Origin: Qingshengfaniella alkalisoli
GTDB taxonomy: Bacteria; Pseudomonadota; Alphaproteobacteria; Rhodobacterales; Rhodobacteraceae
Length of the DNA stretch: 64,000 nt
NCBI RefSeq assembly: GCF_007855645.1
Contig: NZ_CP042261.1
Coordinates: forward strand, 1,507,501-1,571,500
Direction of reading: 5' to 3'
Made by a program: the position numbers and the translations under genes. This document shows positions 9,166-18,483 of the stretch, in pieces (within the stretch, counting starts at the first letter, position 1; the number at the start of each line of letters is the position of its first letter). The notes beneath the pieces are model-generated. The model was not told the origin of the DNA. It saw only the letters and a program-made list of their open reading frames with translations, and did no database searches.

Positions 9166-9196
9166 ACGGCATGCTGGCCGATTGTCAGCATGCCGT
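9166..9196 (+). terminator. Strong hairpin after metG
   Basis: ACGGCATGCTG at 9166-9176 pairs perfectly with CAGCATGCCGT at 9186-9196 around a nine-base loop. No T-run follows, so it is either a weak terminator or an mRNA 3' stabiliser. Confidence 0.55.
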
Positions 9197-9269
9197 CACG
9201 AACACGACACACTAGTTTCAAGAACCGCGACGATATACCCTCCGTTACGTAACCTAAACGGGGGATAAA

Positions 9270-10487
9270 ATGACAAGCTTGACGAAACTTCTGTTCACGA
9301 CGGCAATTGCCCTGACCGGAACCGCCGCCAGCGCCGAGAACATTCAAGTCGGCCCGCGCCCGCTCTACCTCATCAACAAGATGCAGGATGGCGAATTGAA
9401 GGATAAACTGCTGTCCTGCTCGGAAAGCCCGGTCACTCGCACCAATTTCTCAATCGGTCACCGCGGTGCACCGCTGATGTTCCCAGAGCATACGGTCGAA
9501 TCGAACGTGGCTGCCGCGCAAATGGGCGCAGGTATCCTTGAATGTGACGTGACCTTCACTGCTGACAAGGAATTGGTCTGCCGTCACGCACAAAACGATC
9601 TGCACACGACGACGAACATCCTCGTTACGGATCTGGCGGAAAAATGCACGGCCGGCTTCACGCCTGCATCGGGTGACACCGAGGCTGCAGCCGAGTGCCG
9701 CACATCCGATCTGACGCTGGCCGAGTTCCAGACGTTGACGCCAAAAATGGACGCTGCAAACAAGGCCGCAACCACGGCAGAAGAATACCAGGGCGGCACC
9801 GCGGGATGGCGCACGGATCTGTATTCAGCCGAACCCGCAACGCTGATGACCCATGCCGATTCGATCGAGTTGTTCAAATCCCTCGGCGCGAAGTTTACGC
9901 CAGAACTGAAATCGCCATCTGTAGAAATGCCGTTCGACGGGTTCTCGCAAGAAGACTATGCCCAAAAATTGGTCGACGAGTACAAGGCGGCGGGCATCCC
10001 CGCATCCGATGTGTGGGCGCAGAGCTTCAATCTGGACGATGTTCTTTACTGGATCGAGGCCGAGCCTGAATTCGGTGCCCAGGCGGTTTACCTGATCGAC
10101 GACAGTTCCATCGAAGGCCTGAATGGCGATGATCCCGCGACGTGGGGTTTCGAACCTGCCGAGTTGAAAGCGCAGGGCGTGAACTACGTTGCTCCGGCGA
10201 TTCCGTTTCTTGTTTCGCTAAACGACGCTGGCGAAATCGTCCCATCCGCGCTGGCAACCGCGTTGAAGGAGGCAGACATTGAACTGATCGCTTGGACGCT
10301 TGAACGGTCCGGCCCTCTGGTCGATGGTGGCGGCTGGTATTACCACTCCATCACGGATGCGATCAGTGGCGGCGGCGACTACTACGAAGTTCTCGACGTT
10401 CTGGCTCAGGATGTCGGCGTTGCGGGTGTCTTCAGCGACTGGCCTGCCACTGTCAGCTACTACGCAAGCTGCATGGGCATGAACTGA
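9270..10487 (+). CDS. Secreted glycerophosphodiester phosphodiesterase
   Basis: A 405-residue GDPD with a cleavable signal peptide (about 1-22, ending TAASAEN). Catalytic features of the TIM-barrel family are present: HRG at 64-66, E73, and the pair E91/D93 with H106 (ECDVTF, LVCRH). It should hydrolyse glycerophosphodiesters in the periplasm to glycerol 3-phosphate and an alcohol, a phosphate or lipid-scavenging role. GGGGGAT precedes the ATG. It stands alone between a post-metG hairpin and its own terminator. It is longer than E. coli GlpQ (358 residues), with inserts after H106. Confidence 0.9.
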   Translation: MTSLTKLLFTTAIALTGTAASAENIQVGPRPLYLINKMQDGELKDKLLSCSESPVTRTNFSIGHRGAPLMFPEHTVESNVAAAQMGAGILECDVTFTADKELVCRHAQNDLHTTTNILVTDLAEKCTAGFTPASGDTEAAAECRTSDLTLAEFQTLTPKMDAANKAATTAEEYQGGTAGWRTDLYSAEPATLMTHADSIELFKSLGAKFTPELKSPSVEMPFDGFSQEDYAQKLVDEYKAAGIPASDVWAQSFNLDDVLYWIEAEPEFGAQAVYLIDDSSIEGLNGDDPATWGFEPAELKAQGVNYVAPAIPFLVSLNDAGEIVPSALATALKEADIELIAWTLERSGPLVDGGGWYYHSITDAISGGGDYYEVLDVLAQDVGVAGVFSDWPATVSYYASCMGMN

Positions 10488-10504
10488 TCCATAGCTGACG
10501 CTTT

Positions 10505-10543
10505 CGTCTCCGGTGTCACAGCTCTGTCACCGGAGACGTCTTT
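10505..10543 (+). terminator. Rho-independent-type terminator after the GDPD gene
   Basis: An 11-bp perfect stem (10505-10515 with 10528-10538) with a 12-base loop is followed by TCTTT. It ends ten bases before the next gene's start, so it separates the two transcription units or attenuates the downstream gene. Confidence 0.75.
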
Positions 10544-10552
10544 AATGCCCGC

Positions 10553-11410
10553 ATGCTGACACGCGCATCTGCATCCCGGTATCGTACGCTGTTCATCTCC
10601 GACATCCATCTGGGAACGCGGGGCTGTCAGGCGGAAATGCTTCTGGACTTCCTGCACCACTTCGAGGCGGAACGCATCTACCTCATCGGCGACATCTTCG
10701 ACGGGTGGCGCCTAAGACGCGGCTGGCACTGGCCTCAAGCGCATAACGATGTGATCGAGGCGATTCTGCACAAGGCACACGCGGGCGTGCAGATCATCTA
10801 CATCCCCGGAAATCATGATGAGGTTGCCCGAAACTATATCGGCACTCATTTCGGCGGGATCGAAGTCCGGCTGACTGACGAGCATATGGCAGCCGACAAG
10901 CGCCGTTTCCTTATTACCCATGGCGATCAATTCGATATCGTCGTCAAGAATGCCGATTGGCTGGCCCATCTGGGTGACCGCGCCTACAAGTTCGTGCTCG
11001 GGCTCAACACGACCGTCAACCGCATCAGGCGGCTATGGGGTGGTCAGTATTGGTCCCTGTCCAACTGGGCCAAGCAGCAGGTCAAGCAGGCAGTGAACTT
11101 CATCGGCGAATATGAAAGCGTGCTGGCGGAAGAAGCACGACGCAGCGGCTATGATGGCATCATCTGCGGTCACATCCATAAGGCAGAGATGCGCGATATG
11201 GATGGTGTCCTTTACATCAACACAGGCGATTGGGTCGAAAGCTGCACGGCTGTGGTCGAAGATCAGTGTGGTCAGCTTCACATGATCGACTGGACCTCAT
11301 TGACCCCGAGGCGTCAACAGGAAGACAAGACACGGCCGACCTCTAGCCAAGTTCCGCCAGAAAGCGTAGCAGCCCGTCTTGCCCCTGCGGTTGCCAACCA
11401 AGACCACTGA
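10553..11410 (+). CDS. UDP-2,3-diacylglucosamine diphosphatase-family metallophosphoesterase
   Basis: A 285-residue calcineurin-like phosphoesterase. Metal motifs are SDIHLG (D17, H19), GDIFDGW, GNHDE, THGDQFD and GHIHKAE. This set matches the LpxH/COG2908 family, which hydrolyses UDP-diacylglucosamine in lipid A synthesis; alphaproteobacteria often use LpxI for that step, so the role here is uncertain. The last 30 residues are low-complexity and are encoded antisense to the end of sqdC (68-base overlap), suggesting a late acquired tail. The start lacks a good ribosome site. Confidence 0.82.
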   Translation: MLTRASASRYRTLFISDIHLGTRGCQAEMLLDFLHHFEAERIYLIGDIFDGWRLRRGWHWPQAHNDVIEAILHKAHAGVQIIYIPGNHDEVARNYIGTHFGGIEVRLTDEHMAADKRRFLITHGDQFDIVVKNADWLAHLGDRAYKFVLGLNTTVNRIRRLWGGQYWSLSNWAKQQVKQAVNFIGEYESVLAEEARRSGYDGIICGHIHKAEMRDMDGVLYINTGDWVESCTAVVEDQCGQLHMIDWTSLTPRRQQEDKTRPTSSQVPPESVAARLAPAVANQDH

Positions 11411-12212
11411 GGCGCGTGCAGTCCATCTGGCTAACCATCGCCGCATCCGAATGGTCGGGCAGAGGACGGTCAATGCCCTTCCGTGTCGCATAGAGGTCCA
11501 GCAAATCACGCCGATCCAGACAGAGGTCAGAGACGTTGAACCTCTGCCCAGAGACTTTGGACCGCTCGGACATCAGCACCAATCGCACGGCCGCAGCAAG
11601 GTCCGCCCCATGCACCTCGGTTCCGATGCGAGGAGCGATGTTTTCACCTGCTTCAAATGCCTGGAACAGATCCTGCCATTTGTGCCATCCGCCCTTTTGC
11701 GACGTCCCATAGATGCCAGTGGCGCGCAGGCTCGATGTGATCAGCCCTGTCTCGGCCAGGGCAACAAGCGCTGTCTCGACGTCGAACTTTGCGCGCCCAT
11801 AAAGCGAAGCGGGATCAAGCGGCAGATCTTCGGTCAATACCGTCCCTGCTGGATGCCCGTCATAGACCGCGCGCGACGACAGGAAGACAATCCGCTCTGC
11901 CCCCACTCGACGCGCCGCCTCAAACAGCTTCAGAGACCCCTGAACGTTTCGCGCCAAAAATCCCTCCGGGTCATCTCCCTCTCCGCCGCGATAGCGCCCT
12001 GGCACATGATCGAAGGCACAGTGAACCAGCGCATCGATACCAACGGGAATTTCGGACATGTCGCCGTTTAAATCGAACCGCAACGATGTCGCCGCACCCG
12101 CGACCTGTCGTCCAAAGCGCGACAAGGCGATGATTTCATCATCATGTGCGGCAGCATCCGCGAGAATGAACCCACCGACATAGCCCGTGGCACCACTCAG
12201 CAGTATCCTCAC
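11343..12212 (-). CDS. sqdC: NAD(P)-dependent epimerase/reductase of the sulfolipid operon
   Basis: A 289-residue extended short-chain dehydrogenase. It has the nucleotide-binding GATGYVGG at the N-terminus and the catalytic YGRAK (YxxxK), preceded by FLSSRAVYDG. In Rhodobacter sphaeroides the third gene of sqdBDC encodes a protein of this kind, needed for proper sulfolipid synthesis but with an unclear reaction. Here it follows sqdD with a GTGA start/stop overlap, so position supports the name. The start is GTG at 12212. Confidence 0.8.
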   Translation of the reverse strand: MRILLSGATGYVGGFILADAAAHDDEIIALSRFGRQVAGAATSLRFDLNGDMSEIPVGIDALVHCAFDHVPGRYRGGEGDDPEGFLARNVQGSLKLFEAARRVGAERIVFLSSRAVYDGHPAGTVLTEDLPLDPASLYGRAKFDVETALVALAETGLITSSLRATGIYGTSQKGGWHKWQDLFQAFEAGENIAPRIGTEVHGADLAAAVRLVLMSERSKVSGQRFNVSDLCLDRRDLLDLYATRKGIDRPLPDHSDAAMVSQMDCTRLSGLGWQPQGQDGLLRFLAELG

Positions 12213-13057
12213 ACGTGCTCCCCTGGGCTCGGCAGGTCTTGGAGCGCGGGCACATGGTCATCCCCCGCATAGCATTTCCACAGATCAATCAGTGGGGCGA
12301 GTTGTGTCACCTTCGGATGCGGCACCTGCCACGGCTTCTCATATTGGAAGTGAAGAATCTTGATGTCTTGCCAATCCCACAACTCCGGCATGTTGAACCA
12401 CACATATTGCAGCATGTTGTAGAATACCGGTAGCCCGTGCCAGTCTGGGAAATAGTGTTGCAGGAAGGTCTGGTCCGTCCGCCGCCAGAACGCATCCGGC
12501 TGGTCCAGCGCTGCAAGCATAGCTTCGAAAGCTTCAGCGGATGGCTTGGCCGTGAAAACGCCCGAGTTCATTCGATGAAAATCGGAAAGACTCTCGTAGA
12601 CATTCGGCGCGGCGCAAAACTGGGGATAGTCGAACAACAGGTCACAGTTCTGTAGCACCAGCGCATCCGCATCTATGAAAACGATGCTGTCGTATTCTAC
12701 CAGCTGCCACAGCCGCAGCTTGGCAAAATTGTCGAGCGGCGTATGGAAATGCGGTTTCTCGCCCTTGGTGAAGGGCGCGGCCTCGTGCTGGTTCTTGCGC
12801 GAGTGGCGCTGGTTGAAGGCGTCTGAGGTTGGCAACAACTCCGTCCGCACCAATCGCGCACCGAGCGCCGCATGAGACGTCAGTTCCTCTCGCCTGACCG
12901 CGCCCGTATGTAGCACGACGATATCGGCATCCGTGCCCGACAGCGAAAGGGATCGAACCAATGCCCGCGCGCCAAGCACATAATCAGCGTTGGTGACCAA
13001 TGTGACATAGGCCCGCGACGACTGCGCGGGCCGGTCGGCATTCAATCCGCCAGACAT
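12209..13057 (-). CDS. sqdD: Sulfoquinovosyl glycosyltransferase, GT8/glycogenin-like
   Basis: A 282-residue glycosyltransferase. Key features are the N-terminal VTLVTNADYVLGARALVRSL and the metal-binding DAD in IVFIDADALVL, typical of GT8. By order (sqdB, sqdD, sqdC) it matches R. sphaeroides SqdD, thought to move sulfoquinovose from the UDP-sugar to diacylglycerol to form SQDG at the membrane. The ATG follows the sqdB stop with no gap (TGAATG), implying coupling. No membrane segment is visible. Confidence 0.85.
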   Translation of the reverse strand: MSGGLNADRPAQSSRAYVTLVTNADYVLGARALVRSLSLSGTDADIVVLHTGAVRREELTSHAALGARLVRTELLPTSDAFNQRHSRKNQHEAAPFTKGEKPHFHTPLDNFAKLRLWQLVEYDSIVFIDADALVLQNCDLLFDYPQFCAAPNVYESLSDFHRMNSGVFTAKPSAEAFEAMLAALDQPDAFWRRTDQTFLQHYFPDWHGLPVFYNMLQYVWFNMPELWDWQDIKILHFQYEKPWQVPHPKVTQLAPLIDLWKCYAGDDHVPALQDLPSPGEHV

Positions 13058-14278
13058 TCAGGATACGGATTTCAGACGCTTGCCTTCGGGGTCCTTCTCG
13101 ACCCGCTCTCCAATTTCCTTGGTCCATGCGGACACGGCCGGAACGCGGGAACGATCCACGCGGTAGGCGTACTTCCTGGCAACCTCGACGACCTCGTCCA
13201 GCAAGCCTTCCTGCAAGGTGATCGGATCAAGCCCAAGCGCAAGGAACTGGTCATTCTTGACGATCAGATCGTTCTCCGCCGCTTCCTTGCGCGGGTTCGG
13301 CAGGTATGCAACCTCGGCCCCGGTCATCTTTGATACGAGCTCCGCCAGATCACGCACGCGGTGCGTTTCCGTCATCTGGTTGAAGATCTTCACGCGCTCG
13401 CCGGCTTTGGGCGCATCCTTCAACGCCAGCTCGATGCAGCGGACGCTGTCCTGGATGTGGATGAAGGCGCGCGTCTGGCCGCCTGTGCCATGCACTGTCA
13501 GCGGATGACCAATCGCGGCCTGAATGAGGAACCGGTTCAGAACCGTGCCGTAGTCGCCGTCGTAGTCGAAGCGGTTGATCAACTGTTCATGACGTCTGGT
13601 CTGATCCGTATGCGTGCCCCAAACGATCCCTTGGTGCAGGTCCGTGATCCGCAGTCCGTCATTCTGGGCGTAGAACTGGAACAGGATCTGATCCAGCGAT
13701 TTGGTCATGTGATAGACAGAACCCGGCTTGGTCGGGTACAGGATCTCCAGCCCTTTTTTCTCGCCCTCAAGGTTCTCGATTTCCACATCAAGATAACCCT
13801 CGGGAATGGCTGCACCCACGCTGGAATAGCCATAGACACCCATCGTTCCCAGATGCACCAGATGCGCGTCAATCCCCGTTTCCACCAGCGCAGCCAACAG
13901 GTTATGCGTCGCGTTGGTGTTGTTATTGACCGTGTAAACCTTGTGGCGGTCGGTTTTCATCGAATAAGGTGCCGCGCGTTGTTCGGCGAAATGGATCACG
14001 GCGTCCGGCCTGTTGTCCGCGAGCCAGCCCTTCAAACGCTCGTATTCTTCGGCGATATTGATCAGGTGGAAATGTAGGGTCTTTCCGGTTTGCTCACGCC
14101 AGATCCGGCAACGTTCCTGAATGGAATCCATCGGTGTCAGCGACTGGACTCCCAGCTCTGTGTCGATCCAACGCCGCGACAAGTTGTCGACAATGTGAAC
14201 ATCATGCCCGAGATTCGACAGATGCAGCACCGTCGGCCACCCGACAAAGCCATCCCCACCAAGAACCGCGATCTTCAT
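13058..14278 (-). CDS. sqdB: UDP-sulfoquinovose synthase
   Basis: A 406-residue enzyme of the extended SDR family that joins sulfite to UDP-glucose to make UDP-sulfoquinovose. It carries GGDGFVGW (NAD binding), the SQD1-type loop SRRWIDTELGVQSL, the TMGVYG region and YHMTK (YxxxK). The start ATG at 14278 gives the normal SQD1 N-terminus MKIAVLGGDGF; a longer frame adds 13 unlikely residues. It heads sqdBDC, so the window encodes the sulfolipid pathway from UDP-glucose. The 186-base gap to DUF1178 should hold its promoter. Confidence 0.95.
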   Translation of the reverse strand: MKIAVLGGDGFVGWPTVLHLSNLGHDVHIVDNLSRRWIDTELGVQSLTPMDSIQERCRIWREQTGKTLHFHLINIAEEYERLKGWLADNRPDAVIHFAEQRAAPYSMKTDRHKVYTVNNNTNATHNLLAALVETGIDAHLVHLGTMGVYGYSSVGAAIPEGYLDVEIENLEGEKKGLEILYPTKPGSVYHMTKSLDQILFQFYAQNDGLRITDLHQGIVWGTHTDQTRRHEQLINRFDYDGDYGTVLNRFLIQAAIGHPLTVHGTGGQTRAFIHIQDSVRCIELALKDAPKAGERVKIFNQMTETHRVRDLAELVSKMTGAEVAYLPNPRKEAAENDLIVKNDQFLALGLDPITLQEGLLDEVVEVARKYAYRVDRSRVPAVSAWTKEIGERVEKDPEGKRLKSVS

Positions 14279-14406
14279 AGCCCTGCTTCCTTCAACTGCT
14301 TCGTCCCTCACCGGCATTGTGAGCTTGCCCTATGAGTAGCTTGTATGAAAGTCGAATGAAACTATTGCAACAAGATCAGCATCAGCATGCTTGCGCGGCG
14401 TTCGCA

Positions 14407-14434
14407 TTGCATCGGATGGCGGAAAGGTTATGTA
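14407..14434 (+). promoter_or_regulatory. Candidate sigma-70-type promoter for DUF1178
   Basis: TTGCAT (14407-14412) and TATGTA (14429-14434) are 16 bases apart, 31 bases before the DUF1178 start. This is a pattern match only. Confidence 0.35.
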
Positions 14435-14464
14435 GCCATGATGGGTTACAACAACCGGTGAGAC

Positions 14465-14905
14465 ATGATCCGCTACTCTCTCAAATGCGCCGAAGGGCAT
14501 GAGTTTGAAAGCTGGTTTCAATCGGCTTCGGCTTTCGACACGCTGCAAAAATCGGCCATGGTGGAATGTCCGGACTGCGGAAGCAATGATGTATCGAAGT
14601 CGATCATGGCGCCTCGCGTAACTCCCGGGCGTAACAAGGTGGATGTCCCTGCCAAACCTCAGAAGAGCAGCGAGCCCACGCCTGAACAGGTGAAGGCCGC
14701 TATCTCAAAGCTGAAAACCGAAGTCGAAGCCAACTCCGACTATGTCGGCGATCGCTTCGTCAAGGAAGCGCGACAAATGCATTCGGGAGAAGCACCAGCA
14801 CGCGCGATCCACGGCGAAGCGAAGCCAGCCGAGGCACGCAAGCTGTTGGAAGACGGGGTACCGGTGATGCCCCTGCCCTTTATCCCGACACGGAAGACCA
14901 ACTGA
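14465..14905 (+). CDS. DUF1178 family protein
   Basis: A 146-residue soluble protein with an N-terminal treble-clef-like zinc site: C8 (LKCAEGHEFESWF) and CPDCG near residue 36. Conserved C-terminal features are FVKEARQMHSGEAPARAIHGEA and the end GVPVMPLPFIP. These fit DUF1178, whose function is unknown. It stands alone between the divergent sqd operon and lysC. Confidence 0.85.
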   Translation: MIRYSLKCAEGHEFESWFQSASAFDTLQKSAMVECPDCGSNDVSKSIMAPRVTPGRNKVDVPAKPQKSSEPTPEQVKAAISKLKTEVEANSDYVGDRFVKEARQMHSGEAPARAIHGEAKPAEARKLLEDGVPVMPLPFIPTRKTN

Positions 14906-14987
14906 ACGATCTACGCCCCTTGCGTTGGATTCGGCGCTTCCTTAAGAGACCTGCGACCAATCTGGCTTGAGCCGCGAAGGAACGCCA

Positions 14988-16226
14988 ATGCCAATCCTAG
15001 TGATGAAGTTCGGGGGCACCTCGGTTGCCGATCTCGACCGCATCCGAAACGCCGCTGAAAAAGTACGGCGCGAGGTGGAGCGCGGTTACGACGTCATTGT
15101 CATCGTATCGGCCATGTCGGGCAAGACCAATGAGCTGGTCGGCTGGGTCGAAGAGACCTCGCCCCTGTTCGATGCGCGTGAATATGATGCGGTCGTCAGC
15201 TCTGGCGAGAACATCACTGCCGGCCTCATGTCTTTGACGCTTCAGGAAATGGACGTGCCCGCACGCAGTTGGCAGGGCTGGCAAGTTCCGCTGAAGACGA
15301 CATCCGCGCATTCGGCGGCACGCATCAGCGAGATCCCGCGCGACAACATCGACCAGAAGTTTGCCGAGGGCATGAAGGTGGCAGTTGTCGCCGGGTTCCA
15401 GGGTATCAGCCCCGAGGGCCGAATCACGACACTGGGACGTGGCGGGTCGGATACGACGGCTGTGGCCTTCGCCGCCGCCTTCAATGCCGAGCGCTGCGAT
15501 ATATACACGGATGTCGATGGCGTCTATACGACCGACCCACGTATCACCGACAAGGCACGCAAGCTCGACAAGATCGCGTTCGAGGAAATGCTGGAACTCG
15601 CCTCGCTGGGTGCGAAGGTTCTGCAGACCCGCTCGGTCGAACTGGCTATGCGGTATAAGGTAAGATTACGGGTTCTGTCGTCATTCGAGGATAGCGACGA
15701 AAACAGCGGCACGCTTGTCTGCGACGAGGATGAGATCATGGAGAACAAAGTTGTAAACGGCGTTGCTTACTCCCGCGAGGAAGCCAAGATGACTCTGGTA
15801 TCGGTGGCGGACCGCCCGGGAATCGCAGCAGCCATCTTCGGACCGCTGGCCGAGGCTGGCGTGAATGTCGATATGATCATTCAGAACATCAGTGAAGACG
15901 GTCGCACGGATATGACCTTCTCCTGCCCGATCAATCAGGTCGCGCGCGCTGAAAAGGCAATGAACGCAGCCAAAGAAGCGGGTGAGGTCAACTTCCACGA
16001 ACTGATCGCCGATACCGATGTCGCCAAGGTCTCGGTCGTGGGAATCGGGATGCGCAGCCACACCGGAGTCGCGGCGCGCATGTTTAAGGCGCTTCGTGAT
16101 GAAGGGATCAACATTCGTGTGATCGCGACGTCCGAGATCAAGATTTCTGTTTTGATCGACCGGAAATATATGGAACTTGCGGTTCAAGCCCTGCATGATG
16201 CCTTCGAGTTGGAGAAAGCATCGTAA
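14988..16226 (+). CDS. lysC: Aspartate kinase
   Basis: A 412-residue enzyme that phosphorylates L-aspartate, the first step to lysine, threonine, methionine and diaminopimelate. The kinase domain (1-250) has KFGGTSV, GRGGSDTTAVAFA and VDGVYTTDPR. Two ACT domains (about 265-412) bind the amino-acid effectors. The ATG at 14988 has AAGGA six bases upstream; the seven-residue extension to 14967 has no site. An internal ATG at codon 251 has its own GAGGA, which could yield a separate beta chain. It lies 12 bases before ptsP and is probably co-transcribed. Confidence 0.95.
   Translation: MPILVMKFGGTSVADLDRIRNAAEKVRREVERGYDVIVIVSAMSGKTNELVGWVEETSPLFDAREYDAVVSSGENITAGLMSLTLQEMDVPARSWQGWQVPLKTTSAHSAARISEIPRDNIDQKFAEGMKVAVVAGFQGISPEGRITTLGRGGSDTTAVAFAAAFNAERCDIYTDVDGVYTTDPRITDKARKLDKIAFEEMLELASLGAKVLQTRSVELAMRYKVRLRVLSSFEDSDENSGTLVCDEDEIMENKVVNGVAYSREEAKMTLVSVADRPGIAAAIFGPLAEAGVNVDMIIQNISEDGRTDMTFSCPINQVARAEKAMNAAKEAGEVNFHELIADTDVAKVSVVGIGMRSHTGVAARMFKALRDEGINIRVIATSEIKISVLIDRKYMELAVQALHDAFELEKAS
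15726..15740 (+). promoter_or_regulatory. Internal ribosome binding site and start inside lysC
   Basis: GAGGA (15726-15730) sits seven bases before an in-frame ATG (15738), codon 251. The frame from here is the 162-residue ACT-domain part. Bacillus and Corynebacterium aspartokinases make such a beta subunit from an internal start. Confidence 0.5.
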
Positions 16227-16238
16227 GAACAGGGTTGT

Positions 16239-18482
16239 ATGGTTCAAGCCACCGAAACTGAAAGCCGTAAGCTGCTCGGTCGCCTTCGGGATGCCTTGGC
16301 GGAAGAAGGTAAAGGACAGGAACGGCTCGACCATATCACCAGGCTGATCGCCGATTCGATGCGCACGGAAGTGTGCTCGATTTACCTTTTTCGTGACGAA
16401 AAAACTCTGGAACTGTGCGCGACCGAAGGCCTGCGCGCGGAGGCTGTTCACCAAACCCGGATGCGCGTGGGTGAAGGTCTGGTCGGGCGCGTTGCCAAGA
16501 ATAGCCGCCCCATCAATTCCGCGAACGCCCCGCAAGAACCCGGTTTCCGTTTCATGCCGGAAACGGGCGAAGAGGTCTATTCCTCCTTCCTGGGGGTTCC
16601 AATTCAGCGGTTGGGCCAGAAGCTGGGCGTGCTGGTCGTTCAGTCAAAGACTGCGCGGTCCTTTTCCGACGATGAAATATACGCGCTGGAAGTTGTCGCC
16701 ATGGTTCTGGCGGAAATGACAGAACTCGGGGCCTTTCTCGGTGATAGTGACGCACTCGCCCCCCTTCATCAGCGTCCGGCAATGTTCCGCGGCAGCGTCG
16801 GGCAAGAAGGCAGTGCCGCTGGCCACGTCCTTTTGCATGACCCTCGCGTGGTCATCAGCCGCCCGATCGCGGACGACCCGGATGCCGAACTTGACAGGCT
16901 GCATACCGCGCTGGATCAACTGCGGTTATCGGTCGATCAACTGCTGAACGCCGAGCGCATCGGTGGCGGCGAGCAGGTGCAGGTGCTGGAAGCCTATCGC
17001 ATGTTTGCCAATTCCAAGGGCTGGATGCGGCGGATGGAAGAAGACATCGCGCGCGGTCTGTCTGCCGAAGCCGCTGTTGAAAAGGAGCAGTCTTTGGCGC
17101 GCGCGCGTCTCGATCAGGTCAATGATCTGTATCTGCGCGAACGTCTGCACGATTTGAACGATCTATCCAACCGCTTGTTGCGCATCCTAACCGGTCAAGG
17201 GCGAGACACCGGAAACGACCGGCCGGACGATCCAATCCTTGTCGCTACCAATATCGGTCCCGGCGAGCTGTTGGAATACGGGCGCAGCCTGAAGGGCGTA
17301 GTACTGGAGGAAGGCTCCGTCGGATCACACGCCGCTGTCATTGCGCGGGCATGGGCCATTCCGCTGGTGGTCAACGCGAAAGGAATCGTGGCCGAAGCCT
17401 TGAATAGAGACCCGATCCTTGTCGATGGCGATCAGGGGATGGTTCATCTGCGCCCGGATGAGACGATCACGGCGGCCTTTGCTGACAAGCTGGCCATGCA
17501 GACCAAGGCGCAGGAAAGATACGCCTCGATCCGCAAACTGCCTGCGCAGACCAAATGCGGCACTGTCATCACGATGGAGATGAATGCCGGGCTGATGGCC
17601 GACCTGCCAAACCTGAGCAGCTCAGGCGCGGAAGGCGTTGGACTTTTCCGGACAGAACTGCAATTTCTCGCCCGCAACAAAGTGCCTCGTCGCGGGGATC
17701 TGGCGCAGCTCTACGCAAAAGTCATGGATGCCGCCGATGGCAAGCGTGTCGTCTTTCGCACGCTCGATATCGGGTCCGACAAGGTGCTGCCCTATATGAA
17801 GCCAACCGAAGAGCCCAACCCTGCGTTGGGCTGGCGCGCCATACGCGTAGGACTGGACAAGCCCGGTGTCATGCGAATGCAGCTGCAGGCTCTGATCCGC
17901 GCGGCTGCGGGGCGTCCATTACATGTAATGTTCCCCTTCATTGCACAACTTGATGAGTTCGTCGAAGCCCGCGATCTCTTGTTCCGGGAACTGGATCGCG
18001 AACGGCATCTCGGCCATGTGCTGCCCGCCGATGTAAAGGTGGGCGCCATGCTGGAAACTCCTTCGATGGCGTTTTCACCGAAAGCGTTTTTCGAGATGGC
18101 CGACTTCATTTCCATCGGCGGTAACGACTTGAAACAGTTCTTCTTCGCCGCTGATCGTGAAAATGAACGGGTCCGCCGCCGCTACGATACATTGAACGTC
18201 AGCTTTCTGAGCCTGATCCGAACCATCGTCGAACGCTGCGCCGAATCGGGCACCCCGCTCAGCTTCTGCGGCGAAGACGCAGGCCGCCCGATCGAAGCAC
18301 TTTGTTTCGCCGCACTCGGGCTGCGCACTTTATCCATGCGCGCGGCATCTATCGGTCCGGTGAAACACCTATTACGCAACAGTGATCTGAGCGAGATCCG
18401 TGCGGTAATCGAGGAGGTCAGCGAACGCGGCGAGCAGTCCGTGCGCCCCGCGATCATGGAATGCCTTGGCAAGCAGGCCTGA
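16239..18482 (+). CDS. ptsP: Nitrogen-PTS enzyme I (GAF domain plus PEP phosphotransferase)
   Basis: A 747-residue EI-Ntr. An N-terminal GAF domain (about 10-160) senses nitrogen status, classically glutamine and 2-oxoglutarate. The EI region follows: the HPr-binding helical part, phospho-histidine H364 in GSVGSHAAVIARA, and the PEP-binding barrel ending with LSFCGEDAGRP, where C677 is the expected catalytic cysteine. It passes phosphate from PEP to NPr and on to EIIA-Ntr. No npr or EIIA gene is in the window. It is coupled to lysC, an arrangement I recall as frequent in Rhodobacterales. Its stop lies one base from the stop of the convergent GNAT gene. Confidence 0.95.
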   Translation: MVQATETESRKLLGRLRDALAEEGKGQERLDHITRLIADSMRTEVCSIYLFRDEKTLELCATEGLRAEAVHQTRMRVGEGLVGRVAKNSRPINSANAPQEPGFRFMPETGEEVYSSFLGVPIQRLGQKLGVLVVQSKTARSFSDDEIYALEVVAMVLAEMTELGAFLGDSDALAPLHQRPAMFRGSVGQEGSAAGHVLLHDPRVVISRPIADDPDAELDRLHTALDQLRLSVDQLLNAERIGGGEQVQVLEAYRMFANSKGWMRRMEEDIARGLSAEAAVEKEQSLARARLDQVNDLYLRERLHDLNDLSNRLLRILTGQGRDTGNDRPDDPILVATNIGPGELLEYGRSLKGVVLEEGSVGSHAAVIARAWAIPLVVNAKGIVAEALNRDPILVDGDQGMVHLRPDETITAAFADKLAMQTKAQERYASIRKLPAQTKCGTVITMEMNAGLMADLPNLSSSGAEGVGLFRTELQFLARNKVPRRGDLAQLYAKVMDAADGKRVVFRTLDIGSDKVLPYMKPTEEPNPALGWRAIRVGLDKPGVMRMQLQALIRAAAGRPLHVMFPFIAQLDEFVEARDLLFRELDRERHLGHVLPADVKVGAMLETPSMAFSPKAFFEMADFISIGGNDLKQFFFAADRENERVRRRYDTLNVSFLSLIRTIVERCAESGTPLSFCGEDAGRPIEALCFAALGLRTLSMRAASIGPVKHLLRNSDLSEIRAVIEEVSERGEQSVRPAIMECLGKQA

Positions 18483-18483
18483 C

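Noticed and set aside
9166-9196. Hairpin after metG as a riboswitch or operator for the GDPD gene
   Set aside because: It lies only ten bases after the metG stop and has simple stem-loop form; a 3'-end role is the plainer reading.
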